Notes: generated from the letters alone by a model not told the origin. Counted from the first letter of the stretch, positions 50,404 to 60,128 are shown. The stretch is DNA of 64,000 nt from Flavobacterium sp. HJJ (GCF_015351475.1 NZ_JADKPR010000006.1:160495-224494); one strand, 5' to 3'. Numbers and translations: made by a program.

Positions 50404-51603
50404 TTAATTCAGTATTTTTTCTATTGCTGCGTTAATATGAATTAAATCGGATTCAACACTCAGGTAATTGCTTTTTCGGTATAAATTAATCAAATACACC
50501 GCATTTTGAATGCTGGCTAAGTCTTTCCCTGATTTATGGTGCAGTTTTTTGATAAAATCATCATCCAGCTTATTAGTGTCAATTAAGTATTCGTTTCGGA
50601 TTTTTTCCAGAAAATAAATGATTTTTTTGTCGATAATATTGTTGTGATCTCCTTCCTGATAATACAGATTTCCGATGGTTTTTGTGAAATCAACCGTGGT
50701 ATTGGTCAGCGGTTTGATAATAGGAACAACTCTTTGTTTTCGTTTGGCATTGAAAAATATGAAAACAAGCATCCCGATAAGGAAAATATACCAAGCCCAT
50801 CTGAGTGCCGGCTGGCTTAGGATATACCGCATAGGAGAGTTTGAAATGACTTCTCCATTTTGGTCTTTGATGCTCCAAAACACGTTTCCTTTTGGAATAT
50901 AGGATAAGACTTTTTCTGCATATTCGTGATGATTTCCTTTTAATAAATGAAAATTTGTAAACGCAACAGGCTGTGTGTGCAGGTAAAAATCACCGTTTTT
51001 ATACTTTACTTTTATAAAATTTACTCTGGCACTATCCCCATTTTGATAGCCTAAAACAGTAGTGTTCAGCGTGTCGATTTTTGAAAAATAATTATTGTTA
51101 ACGCCTTCAATGATTTTATACTTTTGAGTCCCTAATTTTTTATTGGCAACCCAGTTATAAATGCTGTCAGAATATTTATACTCACTGTCCATTACTAGAT
51201 TCAGGCTGTCCAACAAGGAATTCGGAATGGTTTCCGAACTGATAAAAGCGCTGTTGCCCTGTCTTACAAAAGAACAAATTGTGTTTATTGACTGGTCGTC
51301 CAAATTTGAAATTTTGGAAATGCTGACGAAAGTTCCTTTTTTCTTGTTGCTGGATATCAGTGTGTCAAGATAAGGATCGCTGTCAAAATACTCATAAGGG
51401 GTATTGCTGAATTTTTCTATACTTTGATTTTTCAAAAGTGAGCCAATTTCATTGTCAAAAACATACATTCCATAAGGGATTTTATCCTTTATGGAATAGG
51501 TAGGAGTCCAATCAATAGGTTTGGGACGATTAATATCAATGACAACAATAGCCACTAGAAGCACAGCTAAAAGGAAGATATATATTTTTAGTGTTTTACC
51601 CAT
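50404..51603 (-). CDS. DUF4350 domain membrane protein
   Basis: This is a 399-residue protein with an N-terminal helix (about 7-23), a large exported domain starting YGMYVFDNEIGSLL that resembles the DUF4350 fold, and a second helix near residues 265-285 (WYIFLIGMLVFIFFNAK). A cytoplasmic helical tail follows. DUF4350 proteins are consistently found with MoxR and DUF4129. The start overlaps the end of the DUF4129 gene by eight bases, so these are cotranscribed. No enzymatic motif is seen. Confidence 0.85.
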   Translation of the reverse strand: MGKTLKIYIFLLAVLLVAIVVIDINRPKPIDWTPTYSIKDKIPYGMYVFDNEIGSLLKNQSIEKFSNTPYEYFDSDPYLDTLISSNKKKGTFVSISKISNLDDQSINTICSFVRQGNSAFISSETIPNSLLDSLNLVMDSEYKYSDSIYNWVANKKLGTQKYKIIEGVNNNYFSKIDTLNTTVLGYQNGDSARVNFIKVKYKNGDFYLHTQPVAFTNFHLLKGNHHEYAEKVLSYIPKGNVFWSIKDQNGEVISNSPMRYILSQPALRWAWYIFLIGMLVFIFFNAKRKQRVVPIIKPLTNTTVDFTKTIGNLYYQEGDHNNIIDKKIIYFLEKIRNEYLIDTNKLDDDFIKKLHHKSGKDLASIQNAVYLINLYRKSNYLSVESDLIHINAAIEKILN

Positions 51604-52369
51604 TGCTGACTTTTTTTATAGATTTCTCGAAAGCACTTCGGGTTTTTTCAAAAGTGCTGTCGTCCAGTTCGAATTCGCCATACCAAATGTTGTTATATAA
51701 ATATGACAAATAGGCAAAATCCTCTTTTTGGGCTTGGTTCTTTATTTCATAAAGATAATCGGAGTTTGTTTTTTCTATATCCCATTCGATGATTTGTCTG
51801 TCGGACATTTTTTTAAGCAGCCAAAGATAATAGTATCTTGCTGTCAATCTTTTTTCACCTGATTCTAAACTGCTTTGAATGAGTTTTTCGAAATCTGCTA
51901 GATGCAGGTTTTTCTCTATTTCATCATAATTAATTATTTTTTTATCTGAGTTTTTACCAAAAACCCATTGTCCTTCATTATTCATTATCGCTTTTACAAT
52001 CATATAAATCACTGTAATAACAACGGCAATTGCGATTACTCTTATAAGTATATCTACTAAAAGCGAGGAAGTTTTATTGTCACTTATGCTAAATAATTTT
52101 TTTAAAAAATTGGAGAGCCATTCCTTGAAACGGTCCCAGGCATTTTTTTCTGGAGTTTTGAATTCATATATAAAATCAGTATCAGTATACTTTTTTTTGA
52201 AATTTTCAGGGAATGATTTTGCTGTGACAGAAGCAGTATCTATTACAATATCTTTTTCTGTGAAAATAATTTTTTCTTTTTTGGCTGCAGCCAATGAATC
52301 TTTTGCTCCAGCATTGAAGTAAAAGAAAAAGAAAATTAATAGAAAAAATTTATTCAACGTCTGTGCCAA
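51596..52369 (-). CDS. DUF4129-type membrane protein
   Basis: This is a 257-residue protein with a signal peptide (hydrophobic about 7-22), an exported segment, a membrane helix near 107-125 (IRVIAIAVVITVIYMIVKAI) and a cytoplasmic domain with LESGEKRLTARYYYLWLLKKM and YLSYLYNNIWYGEFELDD. The last is the DUF4129 signature in Bacteroidota. It overlaps its upstream neighbour by 20 bases and DUF4350 by eight, which argues for coupled translation in the MoxR operon. Confidence 0.82.
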   Translation of the reverse strand: MAQTLNKFFLLIFFFFYFNAGAKDSLAAAKKEKIIFTEKDIVIDTASVTAKSFPENFKKKYTDTDFIYEFKTPEKNAWDRFKEWLSNFLKKLFSISDNKTSSLLVDILIRVIAIAVVITVIYMIVKAIMNNEGQWVFGKNSDKKIINYDEIEKNLHLADFEKLIQSSLESGEKRLTARYYYLWLLKKMSDRQIIEWDIEKTNSDYLYEIKNQAQKEDFAYLSYLYNNIWYGEFELDDSTFEKTRSAFEKSIKKVSNG

Positions 52370-53297
52370 TTAAATCAATTTGGTTATTAGTGGTGTAGTT
52401 TTGAGTGTCTTCATGCAGACTATAATAAATAAGTCCCTGATTAATCACAATGAAATTATTAAATATATAACTTAATACTACCGAAAGTACCATTATAACC
52501 GTCATAAGAATTCCTAAAGTAGAAAAATTTTCAGCTTGTGAACCTGCGTTTTGTGACGAAACGAACATTGAACCCATCATAAACATATAGGGAACAATAG
52601 TGATTATTCCCTGAATAATCTGAACCAGCATCATCATTAAAAAAGTAGTGCCTACAATGGTCCAGAATTTTAGTTTCAGCAGATAATATCCATTTGACAA
52701 TGCTTTGAAAAAACCTACGTCATTTAGAATATAATCATGATACGAAAGCATTATCCATGAAGAAAAACCAATAATGGCAATGAAAACCAATGGAATTCCG
52801 ATGAGGATAAAACAAAGCAGTATTAAGACACCAAAAATAATGAAAGCTAGAGGCACTATGACAAAAGCGGTTCCGAATAAAAAGGCAATCATTTTTCCAA
52901 TATTTTTCTTCAATTCATTAATGATTTCCTGCGTAGAAAAATTGGTGTGATGCTCTTTTTCAAATAATTTCAAATAAACAATTGGGAAAGTAATATTGAG
53001 CATCGATAAAATAGCGATCAGTATAATAGCTGTTATAAAGCCTCCCAGTACAAGAAAAATATTCTCACTTATGAAATTGGAAAGATAGTTCGGATTATTA
53101 GCAAAATTATTTGCATTGGAAAAAAGTACTTCCGTGTATATTTTGGAAATAAAATAGATCAAAACCATTAGTATCATTAAGAAGATTCCGTTTATGATAA
53201 AAAAGTTTTTGAAAAAATGTTTTCCAAACGTTTTGAAAAAAGTAATTGTGTCGGAGAGATTGTCGCTTAAATTGCGTTCTTTGTAAAGTTCAAACAT
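52350..53297 (-). CDS. Multi-pass membrane protein of the MoxR operon
   Basis: This is a 315-residue integral membrane protein with about six helices. I see no enzymatic motif. Related proteins of this position in flavobacterial MoxR operons resemble membrane domains of the glycerophosphodiester phosphodiesterase type. It overlaps SpoIIM by eight bases and DUF4129 by 20, so it is part of one translational unit. Its role is unknown, presumably envelope homeostasis. Confidence 0.75.
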   Translation of the reverse strand: MFELYKERNLSDNLSDTITFFKTFGKHFFKNFFIINGIFLMILMVLIYFISKIYTEVLFSNANNFANNPNYLSNFISENIFLVLGGFITAIILIAILSMLNITFPIVYLKLFEKEHHTNFSTQEIINELKKNIGKMIAFLFGTAFVIVPLAFIIFGVLILLCFILIGIPLVFIAIIGFSSWIMLSYHDYILNDVGFFKALSNGYYLLKLKFWTIVGTTFLMMMLVQIIQGIITIVPYMFMMGSMFVSSQNAGSQAENFSTLGILMTVIMVLSVVLSYIFNNFIVINQGLIYYSLHEDTQNYTTNNQIDLIGTDVE

Positions 53298-54261
53298 GAG
53301 GCTTATTGGTTTTTTTGTGAATTATAAATGGATAAATCAAATAGTAAAAGGAAATAATAGATAAAGTAAACAAAATAATAAAACTGCTCAGCCAGTTGGG
53401 CATATCGATAGAATAACGGGTGATGAAACCTTCCAGAAATCCTGCAGCTATGGTAAAAGGAACAGTGCTTAGCAGTATTTTGAAACTGTTCTTGAAGCCA
53501 ATTTTAAATGAATTCATTCTCGAATATGTTTTTGGGAATAAGATAGAGGCTCCCAGAATGTAACCTGCAGCGGTTTCTATTACAATTCCAAAAATTTCCA
53601 TGGCACCATGAATCCAGATACCTCGGACACTTTTCCAGAAAACCCCCTGCTGAAAGAAAAAGTATTGAAACGAACCCAGCATAATGGCATTCTGCAATGA
53701 AATATAAAAAGTGCCAATGCCTCCAAAGATTCCAAAAATATAGCACATCATTCCAACACGCAGGTTATTGACGGTGATACCAATAAAACTGCCCCAATTG
53801 CTTCCTGATTTATAAATAGCAACCGGATTTCCAGCTTTGATATTTTCCAGGGTTTCATTGACGTAGCCATCTCCAAGAATTAATCGGACAAAATCAGCAT
53901 CGTATCTGGCAGAAACTGTTCCAATAAAAACAGTCACAAAAAAAAGTAAAAAAGCATAAACCAGATACCTACGGTATTCATAAATAATGAGTGGTACTTC
54001 GGTTTTGAAAAAATAAACCAATCTATTGCTTTCAGTGCGCTTGGTCTTGTATATCTTTTGATAAATGCTGGACGCTAGGTAGTTTAAATAAACAACCGTT
54101 TTGCTTTTGCTGTAATAAGTCTGGGCGTATGACAAATCATTCATTAATTGAATGTATAAATTTGCCATTTCATCAGGATTTTTTTTAGCTTTACCAAAAA
54201 TAGCCTGCTCAAATTCAAGCCATTTGTTTTTGTTCGCTTTTATAAATGCAATTTCTCTCAT
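53290..54261 (-). CDS. Stage II sporulation protein M (SpoIIM)-like membrane protein
   Basis: This is a 323-residue membrane protein with five to six helices. The ATG at 54261 (REIAFIKANKNKW) is preferred to the TTG before it. GSNWGSFIGITVNNLRVGMMCYIFG and WIHGAMEIFGIVIETAAG are the signature parts of the SpoIIM/DUF95 family. Outside spore formers such proteins occur beside RDD and MoxR genes, as here, so it is not evidence of sporulation. It heads the minus-strand operon, divergent from the RDD gene with only 20 bases between starts. Confidence 0.88.
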   Translation of the reverse strand: MREIAFIKANKNKWLEFEQAIFGKAKKNPDEMANLYIQLMNDLSYAQTYYSKSKTVVYLNYLASSIYQKIYKTKRTESNRLVYFFKTEVPLIIYEYRRYLVYAFLLFFVTVFIGTVSARYDADFVRLILGDGYVNETLENIKAGNPVAIYKSGSNWGSFIGITVNNLRVGMMCYIFGIFGGIGTFYISLQNAIMLGSFQYFFFQQGVFWKSVRGIWIHGAMEIFGIVIETAAGYILGASILFPKTYSRMNSFKIGFKNSFKILLSTVPFTIAAGFLEGFITRYSIDMPNWLSSFIILFTLSIISFYYLIYPFIIHKKTNKPHV

Positions 54262-54281
54262 CAAGTGCTAAAATAGGAATT

Positions 54282-55025
54282 ATGTCAGAATTATCTATAA
54301 ACACAACACAAAATGTTATAATAAATTTTAAGGCAGCTTCTGTTGGCGAGAGAATGCTGGCTAGTCTGCTGGATTTTGTTGTTAAAGCGGCCTATGTTAT
54401 TGTTGTCGCATATGTCTTTTTTAATCTGCTGGGTATCTCACGAATCATGGACAGAATGGATTTTTGGTCTGGTTTTGCAATATTGATATTGTTTTTTTTT
54501 CCTGTAATGATCTATTCCGTGACACTGGAAAGTATTTTTGAAGGACAGACCATCGGTAAGAAAATAGTAAAGATAAAAGTCGTTAAAATTGACGGTTATC
54601 AGGCCAGTTTTGGAGATTATCTTATCCGTTGGCTTTTTAGAATCATCGAAAACAACATGCTTGGCGGATTAATTGGATTAGTATCAATATGCATCAGTAA
54701 CAAAACCCAGCGAATGGGCGATATGGCAGCAGGAACAGCTATTATAACACTGAAAAACAATATATCAATCAATAGTACAATATTAGAGGAAATAGGTGAA
54801 ACCTATGTGCCTGTCTATCCATTGGTTATTAAGCTGTCAGATAATGATATGCGGATTATAAAGGAAACTTTTCTAACTGCCGAAAAAAATAATGATATGG
54901 AAACCGTTTTAAAATTGTCTCAAAAAATTCAGTCGGTTACAGGTATTAAAATGCAGACGAATAATCAAATTGAGTTTATAAGAACCATTTTGAAAGATTA
55001 CAATTTTTATACTCAAAACATGTAG
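54282..55025 (+). CDS. RDD family membrane protein
   Basis: This is a 247-residue protein. The ATG at 54282 (SELSINTTQN) is chosen over an upstream frame start that lies inside the SpoIIM gene. The RDD domain (about 20-165) has GERMLASLLDFVVKAAYVIV with the Arg-Asp pair, and GKKIVKIKVVKIDGYQASFGDYLIRWLFR. The C-terminal 80 residues are soluble. RDD proteins are suspected transporters or antiporter-like. It is divergent from the SpoIIM-MoxR operon, the usual pairing. Confidence 0.88.
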   Translation: MSELSINTTQNVIINFKAASVGERMLASLLDFVVKAAYVIVVAYVFFNLLGISRIMDRMDFWSGFAILILFFFPVMIYSVTLESIFEGQTIGKKIVKIKVVKIDGYQASFGDYLIRWLFRIIENNMLGGLIGLVSICISNKTQRMGDMAAGTAIITLKNNISINSTILEEIGETYVPVYPLVIKLSDNDMRIIKETFLTAEKNNDMETVLKLSQKIQSVTGIKMQTNNQIEFIRTILKDYNFYTQNM

Positions 55026-55056
55026 TCTTTAAAGTTTTAAAATTCAACCTCCAAAT

Positions 55057-55659
55057 ATGTTTCACTTACTCGACATCATAGGAACAATGGCATTTGCAAT
55101 GTCTGGAGCATTAGCTGCTATGAGTAAAAAGCTGGATCCGTTTGGCGTTTTTATCATCGCATTTGTAACTGCTGTCGGGGGCGGGACCCTGCGTGATGTC
55201 ATGATCGGGAGAACTCCAGTAGGATGGATGCAGGATCCGACATATGTATACGTAATTGTCTGGGGATTTATTTTGGCAATTATATTTAGAAAAAAATTAG
55301 ATAGACTTCGGACCTCACTCGCTTTATTTGACACCATCGGATTAGGAGTTTTTACTTTAATTGGAATCCAAAAAGGAATTGATTATCATCTTCATCCCGT
55401 TATCTGCATTGCGCTAGGGACTATGACCGCCTGTTTTGGCGGTGTTACCCGTGACATTTTATGCGTCGAAATTCCGGTAATTTTCCGTAGAGAAGTCTAT
55501 GCAACGATTTGTATTTTTGGCGGAATCGTATTTTTTGCCCTTCGAAAAATGAATGTAGAAAATGACGTGCTGTATCTCGCCACATCATCCATAATTATCA
55601 TAATCCGTCTGCTGGCCGTAAAATACAAATGGCATCTGGCTCCTTTGGAACATAAATAA
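55057..55659 (+). CDS. UPF0126/TRIC-type membrane protein (YicG-like)
   Basis: This is a 200-residue protein with seven helices in two inverted repeats. Each repeat has the glycine-rich signature: FVTAVGGGTLRDVMIGRTP near 40 and ALGTMTACFGGVTRDILCVEIP near 125. Bacterial homologues are trimeric cation channels (TRIC) or are linked to glycine uptake. It is 31 bases after the RDD gene and possibly cotranscribed with it. Confidence 0.88.
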   Translation: MFHLLDIIGTMAFAMSGALAAMSKKLDPFGVFIIAFVTAVGGGTLRDVMIGRTPVGWMQDPTYVYVIVWGFILAIIFRKKLDRLRTSLALFDTIGLGVFTLIGIQKGIDYHLHPVICIALGTMTACFGGVTRDILCVEIPVIFRREVYATICIFGGIVFFALRKMNVENDVLYLATSSIIIIIRLLAVKYKWHLAPLEHK

Positions 55660-55787
55660 TAAATTCAGATATTTAGTCTGAAATCGATATTCTGTTTTTG
55701 TCAATTAAAAATTGTATTAGGTTTTTCTCCATTACTATTTCGAATATTGCCCTAATTGTGTACTTTTCCAGTCTTTAATATTCAAAG

Positions 55788-56765
55788 GTGAAAAATTATA
55801 GCGTAAGGCAATATCAGGAAAGTGATTATGACGGCTGGAATACTTTAGTAAGTCAAGCAAAGAATGCCGCTTTTTTGTTTCACCGCGATTTTATGGAGTA
55901 TCATAAAGACCGTTTTGAGGACTACTCTTTGATGATTTACAAAAACGAAAAGCTTGTGGCAGTTTTGCCAGCCAATAAATCAAGAGAGTTTGTTTATTCA
56001 CATCAGGGCTTGACTTACGGAGGTTTGGTTTACAGAGAGAATTTAAAGTTAGCTTCGGTAATACTCATTTTCAAAGCGGTTTTATTCTATTTGAATGAAA
56101 ATAAAATTGCCAAAATCCAGATAAAAACTATTCCGCATATCTATCATAAAAAGCCAGCCGAAGAATTAAATTATGCATTGTTTTTGGCCGAAGCTCAATT
56201 AATCAGAAGAGATACATTGGCAGTAATCGATTTGTCCAAACCCTATCAGTTTTCAAAAATAAGAAAGCGCTGCATTCAAAAAGGAAAAAATAATGGTTTA
56301 ATCATAAAAGAAGAGATTGATTTTGAACCGTTTTGGAATCAGGTTTTAATCCCTAACTTAGAAGCACGTCACCAGGCAGAACCTGTTCACACTCTTACTG
56401 AAATTAAATTGCTGAAAAGTTTATTTGATAAAAATATACGACAGTTTAATGTGTATTATAATAATGAAATTGTAGCAGGAAGTACTATTTTTGAATCAGA
56501 TAATGTGGCGCACTGCCAATACATTTCAAAATATGAAAAGCAGGAAAATCTCGGAAGTTTAGATTTTCTGTATAATCATTTAATAAACAATGTATTTGCC
56601 CATAAGCGTTTTTTTGATTTTGGAATATCCAATGAAAATCATGGAAAAATGCTCAATAATGGATTATCGTATTGGAAAGAAAGTTTTGGAGCAAATATGA
56701 TTATTCATGATTTTTATGAAGTAGAAACGGTTCATTTTTCTAAACTTGAAAACGTATTAAAATGA
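55788..56765 (+). CDS. FemAB/GNAT-like acyltransferase of the surface-glycan cluster
   Basis: This is a 325-residue protein with a GNAT-like FemAB fold. It begins at a GTG (55788) with KNYSVRQYQESDYDGWNTLVSQAKNA-like sequence, and contains KIRKRCIQKGKNNG near 165 and a C-terminal FDFGISNENHGKMLNNGLSYWKE. Such proteins occur next to FdtB-type aminotransferase genes and may acylate a nucleotide-linked amino sugar. Its stop overlaps the next ATG (ATGA), so it is translated with the DegT gene. Specificity is inferred. Confidence 0.75.
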   Translation: MKNYSVRQYQESDYDGWNTLVSQAKNAAFLFHRDFMEYHKDRFEDYSLMIYKNEKLVAVLPANKSREFVYSHQGLTYGGLVYRENLKLASVILIFKAVLFYLNENKIAKIQIKTIPHIYHKKPAEELNYALFLAEAQLIRRDTLAVIDLSKPYQFSKIRKRCIQKGKNNGLIIKEEIDFEPFWNQVLIPNLEARHQAEPVHTLTEIKLLKSLFDKNIRQFNVYYNNEIVAGSTIFESDNVAHCQYISKYEKQENLGSLDFLYNHLINNVFAHKRFFDFGISNENHGKMLNNGLSYWKESFGANMIIHDFYEVETVHFSKLENVLK

Positions 56766-57874
56766 TCAGATTTCTAGACTTAAAAAAAATAAATGAACGG
56801 TATGAAACCGCTTTTCAGGAAAAACTGAAATCGGTATTGGACTCGGGCTGGTATATTTTAGGAAAAGAAGTTCAGGAGTTTGAAGCTAATTTTGCAAGCT
56901 ATTGTGGCGCAAAGCATTGTATAGGTGTTGGAAATGGTCTGGATGCTTTGGTTCTGATTTTTAAAGGGTATATCCAATTAGGAAAATTGCAGAAAGGTGA
57001 CGAAGTAATTGTTCCTGCCAATACTTATATCGCCAGCATACTTGCTATTCTTCAGGCTGATTTAGTACCGGTTTTAGTTGAGCCAAAATCGGAAACTTAC
57101 AATATCAATCCTGCTTTAATTCAGGAAAAAATAACATCAAAAACCAAAGCCATTTTAGCTGTCCATTTATATGGACAATTAGCAGAAATGGATGTTATAA
57201 ACGAAATCGCAGAACAAAATAATTTAATTGTTGTAGAAGATGCTGCACAATCTGCGGGAGCAATCTGCAATCAAAAATCTGCAATCAAAAATCTGCAATC
57301 AAGCGCAGCGTATAGTTTTTATCCGAGTAAAAATTTAGGTTGTTTAGGAGATGGTGGAGCTGTTATTACTAATGATACGGATTTAGCGAAAGTCATTAGA
57401 GCTATGCGGAATTATGGTTCGGAAACTAAATATCAAAATGATTTTATTGGTGTTAATTCAAGACTGGACGAACTGCAGGCCTCTTTTTTAAATTTGAAAT
57501 TACCCAATTTAGATGCAGATAATGAACGACGAATAATAATCGCAAAACGCTATTTGTCTGAAATTAAAAATGGAAAAATTATTCTGCCAGCCTTGTCATT
57601 GAGAGAAATAAAGAAATCCCATGTTTTTCATCTTTTTGTCATTAGGACCAAAAACAGAGACGATCTGCAAAATTATTTAGCAGCAAATAATATTGAAACA
57701 ATGATTCATTATCCAATTCCGCCGCATCAGCAGAAGTCTTTTGAATCTTGGAATGATTTATCTTTTTCTATAACTGAAAAGATTCATCAGGAAGTGCTGA
57801 GTCTGCCCATAAGTCCTGTCTTAACAGCTGATGAAGTGAGTTTTATCATCAGGATTTTAAATCAATATCAATAA
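56762..57874 (+). CDS. DegT/DnrJ/EryC1/StrS (FdtB/QdtB-like) sugar aminotransferase
   Basis: This PLP enzyme of 370 residues is predicted to aminate a dTDP-3-keto-6-deoxyhexose, giving 3-amino-3,6-dideoxyhexose for surface glycan. VPANTYIASILAI near 82, VVEDAAQSAGA near 157 and the PLP-binding Lys in SFYPSKNLGCLGDGGA near 189 are intact. Between them, residues about 168-181 are encoded by a 14-base tandem repeat (57263-57302) in place of the usual NGKKTGNLG-type loop, with little change in length. An FdtA-like isomerase gene later in the cluster supports the 3-amino sugar pathway. Confidence 0.88.
   Translation: MIRFLDLKKINERYETAFQEKLKSVLDSGWYILGKEVQEFEANFASYCGAKHCIGVGNGLDALVLIFKGYIQLGKLQKGDEVIVPANTYIASILAILQADLVPVLVEPKSETYNINPALIQEKITSKTKAILAVHLYGQLAEMDVINEIAEQNNLIVVEDAAQSAGAICNQKSAIKNLQSSAAYSFYPSKNLGCLGDGGAVITNDTDLAKVIRAMRNYGSETKYQNDFIGVNSRLDELQASFLNLKLPNLDADNERRIIIAKRYLSEIKNGKIILPALSLREIKKSHVFHLFVIRTKNRDDLQNYLAANNIETMIHYPIPPHQQKSFESWNDLSFSITEKIHQEVLSLPISPVLTADEVSFIIRILNQYQ
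57263..57302 (+). repeat. 14-base tandem repeat within the aminotransferase gene
   Basis: The unit ATCTGCAATCAAAA occurs 2.9 times without a mismatch. As 14 is not a multiple of three, each copy is read in a different frame (ICNQKS, AIKNL, QSS). The unit matches the intergenic simple repeats at 45258 and 46241. Confidence 0.9.
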
Positions 57875-57877
57875 GTA

Positions 57878-59365
57878 GTGTCTGATAGTAAAACTTCATA
57901 TCAGCAGATTCTAAAAACAGCTTCTCTTTTTGGAGGAGTACAATTTTTCACAATTATTTTTTCGGTGATACGGACCAAATTAATAGCCATATTTATCGGT
58001 CCTGCCGGGATGGGAATTATTTCATTGTTAAATTCGACGCTATCGGTAATCAGCAGTTTTACCAGTTTAGGAATTGAAACCAGCTCTGTAAAGCATGTTT
58101 CCGAAAATTATATAAAAGCTGATATAGATTCTGCAGCACCGATAGTTACGGCTATAAAAAAACTGGCAGTAATTACTGGAATTTTTGGAACTGTAATTAC
58201 TCTTGTTTTGTCAAAATGGTTAAGTATATTGACTTTCGGAAATTCTGATCATACCTTTTCATTTGTTTTTCTTTCGGTGACTTTACTGTTGAAACAGCTG
58301 GCGTCCGGAGAACTTGTAGTCCTGCAGGGATTGCGGAGAATGAAACTTTTGGCGCAGGCTAATTTCTACGGAAATTTATTTGGATTATTATTCTCTGTTC
58401 CTTTTTATTATTTTTTAGGAATAGATGCCATTCTTCCAACTATTATTATAACATCGTTATCAGCTTTATTCTTCGCTTTTTTGTATTCTAAAAAAATAAA
58501 ATTTAAAAAGATTATTATACCAAATAAAGAATGGAAAGCTGAAGGAAAAAGCATTGTCCGGCTTGGAATAATGATGACGGTGAGCAGTCTGTTTACTTTG
58601 TTAGCGGCTTATTTAATTCAGGTTTACATCGGGAAACAGGGAGGTTTGGAGCAGGTGGGATATTATAATGCAGGTTTTACACTGCTGAATTCTTATGTAG
58701 GAGTTATTTTTACGGTAATGAGCACGGATTATTTTCCAAAATTAGCAGCTGTAAATGATGATAATGTAAAAGTTAGAAACAGCGTTGCTGAGCAGTCATT
58801 TGTATCCATTCTTATTATCACTCCAATAATAATTTTATTTTTGACATTTATTCCGCTTATTGTGAAAATTATTTACACGCCAAAATTTAATGCAGTAATA
58901 CCAATGGTGTGTTTTGGGATATTGGGTATGTTGTTTAGAGCCGTTTCATGGTCTATGGGGTTTGTGCTGCTGGCTAAGGGAGATTCGAAAATGTTTATTA
59001 GAACTGCTGTTGGATTTAGTATTTTGTCTTTTGCTTTGACTGTTTTCGGTTATTACTTTTGTGGTCTTGAAGGTGCAGGATTTAGTTTCTTTGTTTACTA
59101 TATTATTCATTTCATTGCACTTAAAATAATTACCAAAAAGAGATATAATTTTTATTTCGACTCCGATTTTTATCTCGTTTATTTTATCTGCTTCGTGATG
59201 TGTGCGGTTACTTTTTTGTTAAGATATTTGGGCGATCCAATTTTAAAGTATAGTCTGATGTCACTTATGGTTTTGATGTCGCTGATTTTTGTGTTATTTC
59301 AGATTAATAAAAAAGTAGAATTGAGAAATTTTTTAAATTCAATACTAAAAAGAAAAAATGACTGA
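57878..59365 (+). CDS. wzx: Wzx-type O-antigen/polysaccharide flippase
   Basis: This is a 495-residue MOP-superfamily membrane protein with about fourteen helices, expected to flip lipid-linked repeat units across the inner membrane. It starts at a GTG three bases after the aminotransferase stop. N-terminal features such as TKLIAIFIGPAGMGIISLLNS and mid-chain VLQGLRRMKLLAQANFYGN match O-antigen translocases of the WzxE type. Its end overlaps the next gene by eight bases. It marks this as a Wzx/Wzy-type cluster, though no Wzy polymerase is in the window. Confidence 0.88.
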   Translation: MSDSKTSYQQILKTASLFGGVQFFTIIFSVIRTKLIAIFIGPAGMGIISLLNSTLSVISSFTSLGIETSSVKHVSENYIKADIDSAAPIVTAIKKLAVITGIFGTVITLVLSKWLSILTFGNSDHTFSFVFLSVTLLLKQLASGELVVLQGLRRMKLLAQANFYGNLFGLLFSVPFYYFLGIDAILPTIIITSLSALFFAFLYSKKIKFKKIIIPNKEWKAEGKSIVRLGIMMTVSSLFTLLAAYLIQVYIGKQGGLEQVGYYNAGFTLLNSYVGVIFTVMSTDYFPKLAAVNDDNVKVRNSVAEQSFVSILIITPIIILFLTFIPLIVKIIYTPKFNAVIPMVCFGILGMLFRAVSWSMGFVLLAKGDSKMFIRTAVGFSILSFALTVFGYYFCGLEGAGFSFFVYYIIHFIALKIITKKRYNFYFDSDFYLVYFICFVMCAVTFLLRYLGDPILKYSLMSLMVLMSLIFVLFQINKKVELRNFLNSILKRKND

Positions 59366-60113
59366 CAGTTTGAAATTTTATTATCGAAAATTTAAAAAAG
59401 TCTTTAAGAAACTGAAGCTTTATTATTCAGTAAACTGGACAAAAACACTGTATTTTAATTTTAAAAAATTTCCTTTCAGCATTGCAAAAAAACTGCCAAT
59501 CTTTTTTTACGGAAGTGTAAAGCTTACTTGTATTAAAGGGAATTTTGAAATCCAGGGAAATATTAAAAGAGGTATGATTGGCTTTGGCCAGCCTTATGAA
59601 ATGAATACACGGCATAAAGGAATAGCCGAAATTAATATCGAGGGGAAAGCTGTTTTTAAAGGGCATGTACAGTTTGGCAAGGATTATTTTATCTTCATCG
59701 GAGGTGATGGATATTGCGAATTTGGTCATATGTCATCATTAGGCTCAAATGCAAAATTAGTCTGTTTGGAGAAAGTAATTTTGGGGAATTACGCTCGTTT
59801 TGGATCTGAATCTCAAATAATAGACACTAACTTTCATCCAATGTTTGATACCGAAACAAAGGAAAAATTCGATATGAATGGTCCAATTTTGATTGGGAAT
59901 TACAATTATGTCGGGAGCAGGGTTTCTGTTATGAAAGATACAGTAACACCCAATTATTGTACCATTGCATCGAATAGTCTGTGTAATAAAGATTATACTT
60001 TGTTTGGAAGCAGCATTCTCATTGGAGGTATTCCGGCAGGTTTGATTAGAAAGAATATTTCAAGAGATTGGGAAGGCGAAAGAGAACTTTTAGATCAATC
60101 CTTGATTGTTTAA
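59358..60113 (+). CDS. Left-handed beta-helix (hexapeptide repeat) acyltransferase
   Basis: This is a 251-residue protein. After about 50 basic residues comes an irregular hexapeptide-repeat beta-helix (KGNFEIQGNI, GKAVFKGHV, GSNAKLVCLEKVILGNYARFGSES, then ILIGNYNYVGSRVSVMK). This fold is used by acetyl- and acyltransferases acting on sugars, with a His in FHPMF as a possible catalyst. It could supply the N-acetylation step of the 3-amino sugar or O-acetylate the glycan. It overlaps the wzx end by eight bases. Confidence 0.8.
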   Translation: MTDSLKFYYRKFKKVFKKLKLYYSVNWTKTLYFNFKKFPFSIAKKLPIFFYGSVKLTCIKGNFEIQGNIKRGMIGFGQPYEMNTRHKGIAEINIEGKAVFKGHVQFGKDYFIFIGGDGYCEFGHMSSLGSNAKLVCLEKVILGNYARFGSESQIIDTNFHPMFDTETKEKFDMNGPILIGNYNYVGSRVSVMKDTVTPNYCTIASNSLCNKDYTLFGSSILIGGIPAGLIRKNISRDWEGERELLDQSLIV

Positions 60114-60128
60114 TTTATTGGTTTCAGC

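Noticed and set aside
53290..54261. Evidence for sporulation from the SpoIIM-like gene
   Set aside because: The family is common in non-sporulating Bacteroidota beside RDD and MoxR genes, and no other sporulation gene is present.
57263..57302. CRISPR-like array
   Set aside because: The units are 14 bases and directly adjacent, with no spacers, and lie inside a coding gene.
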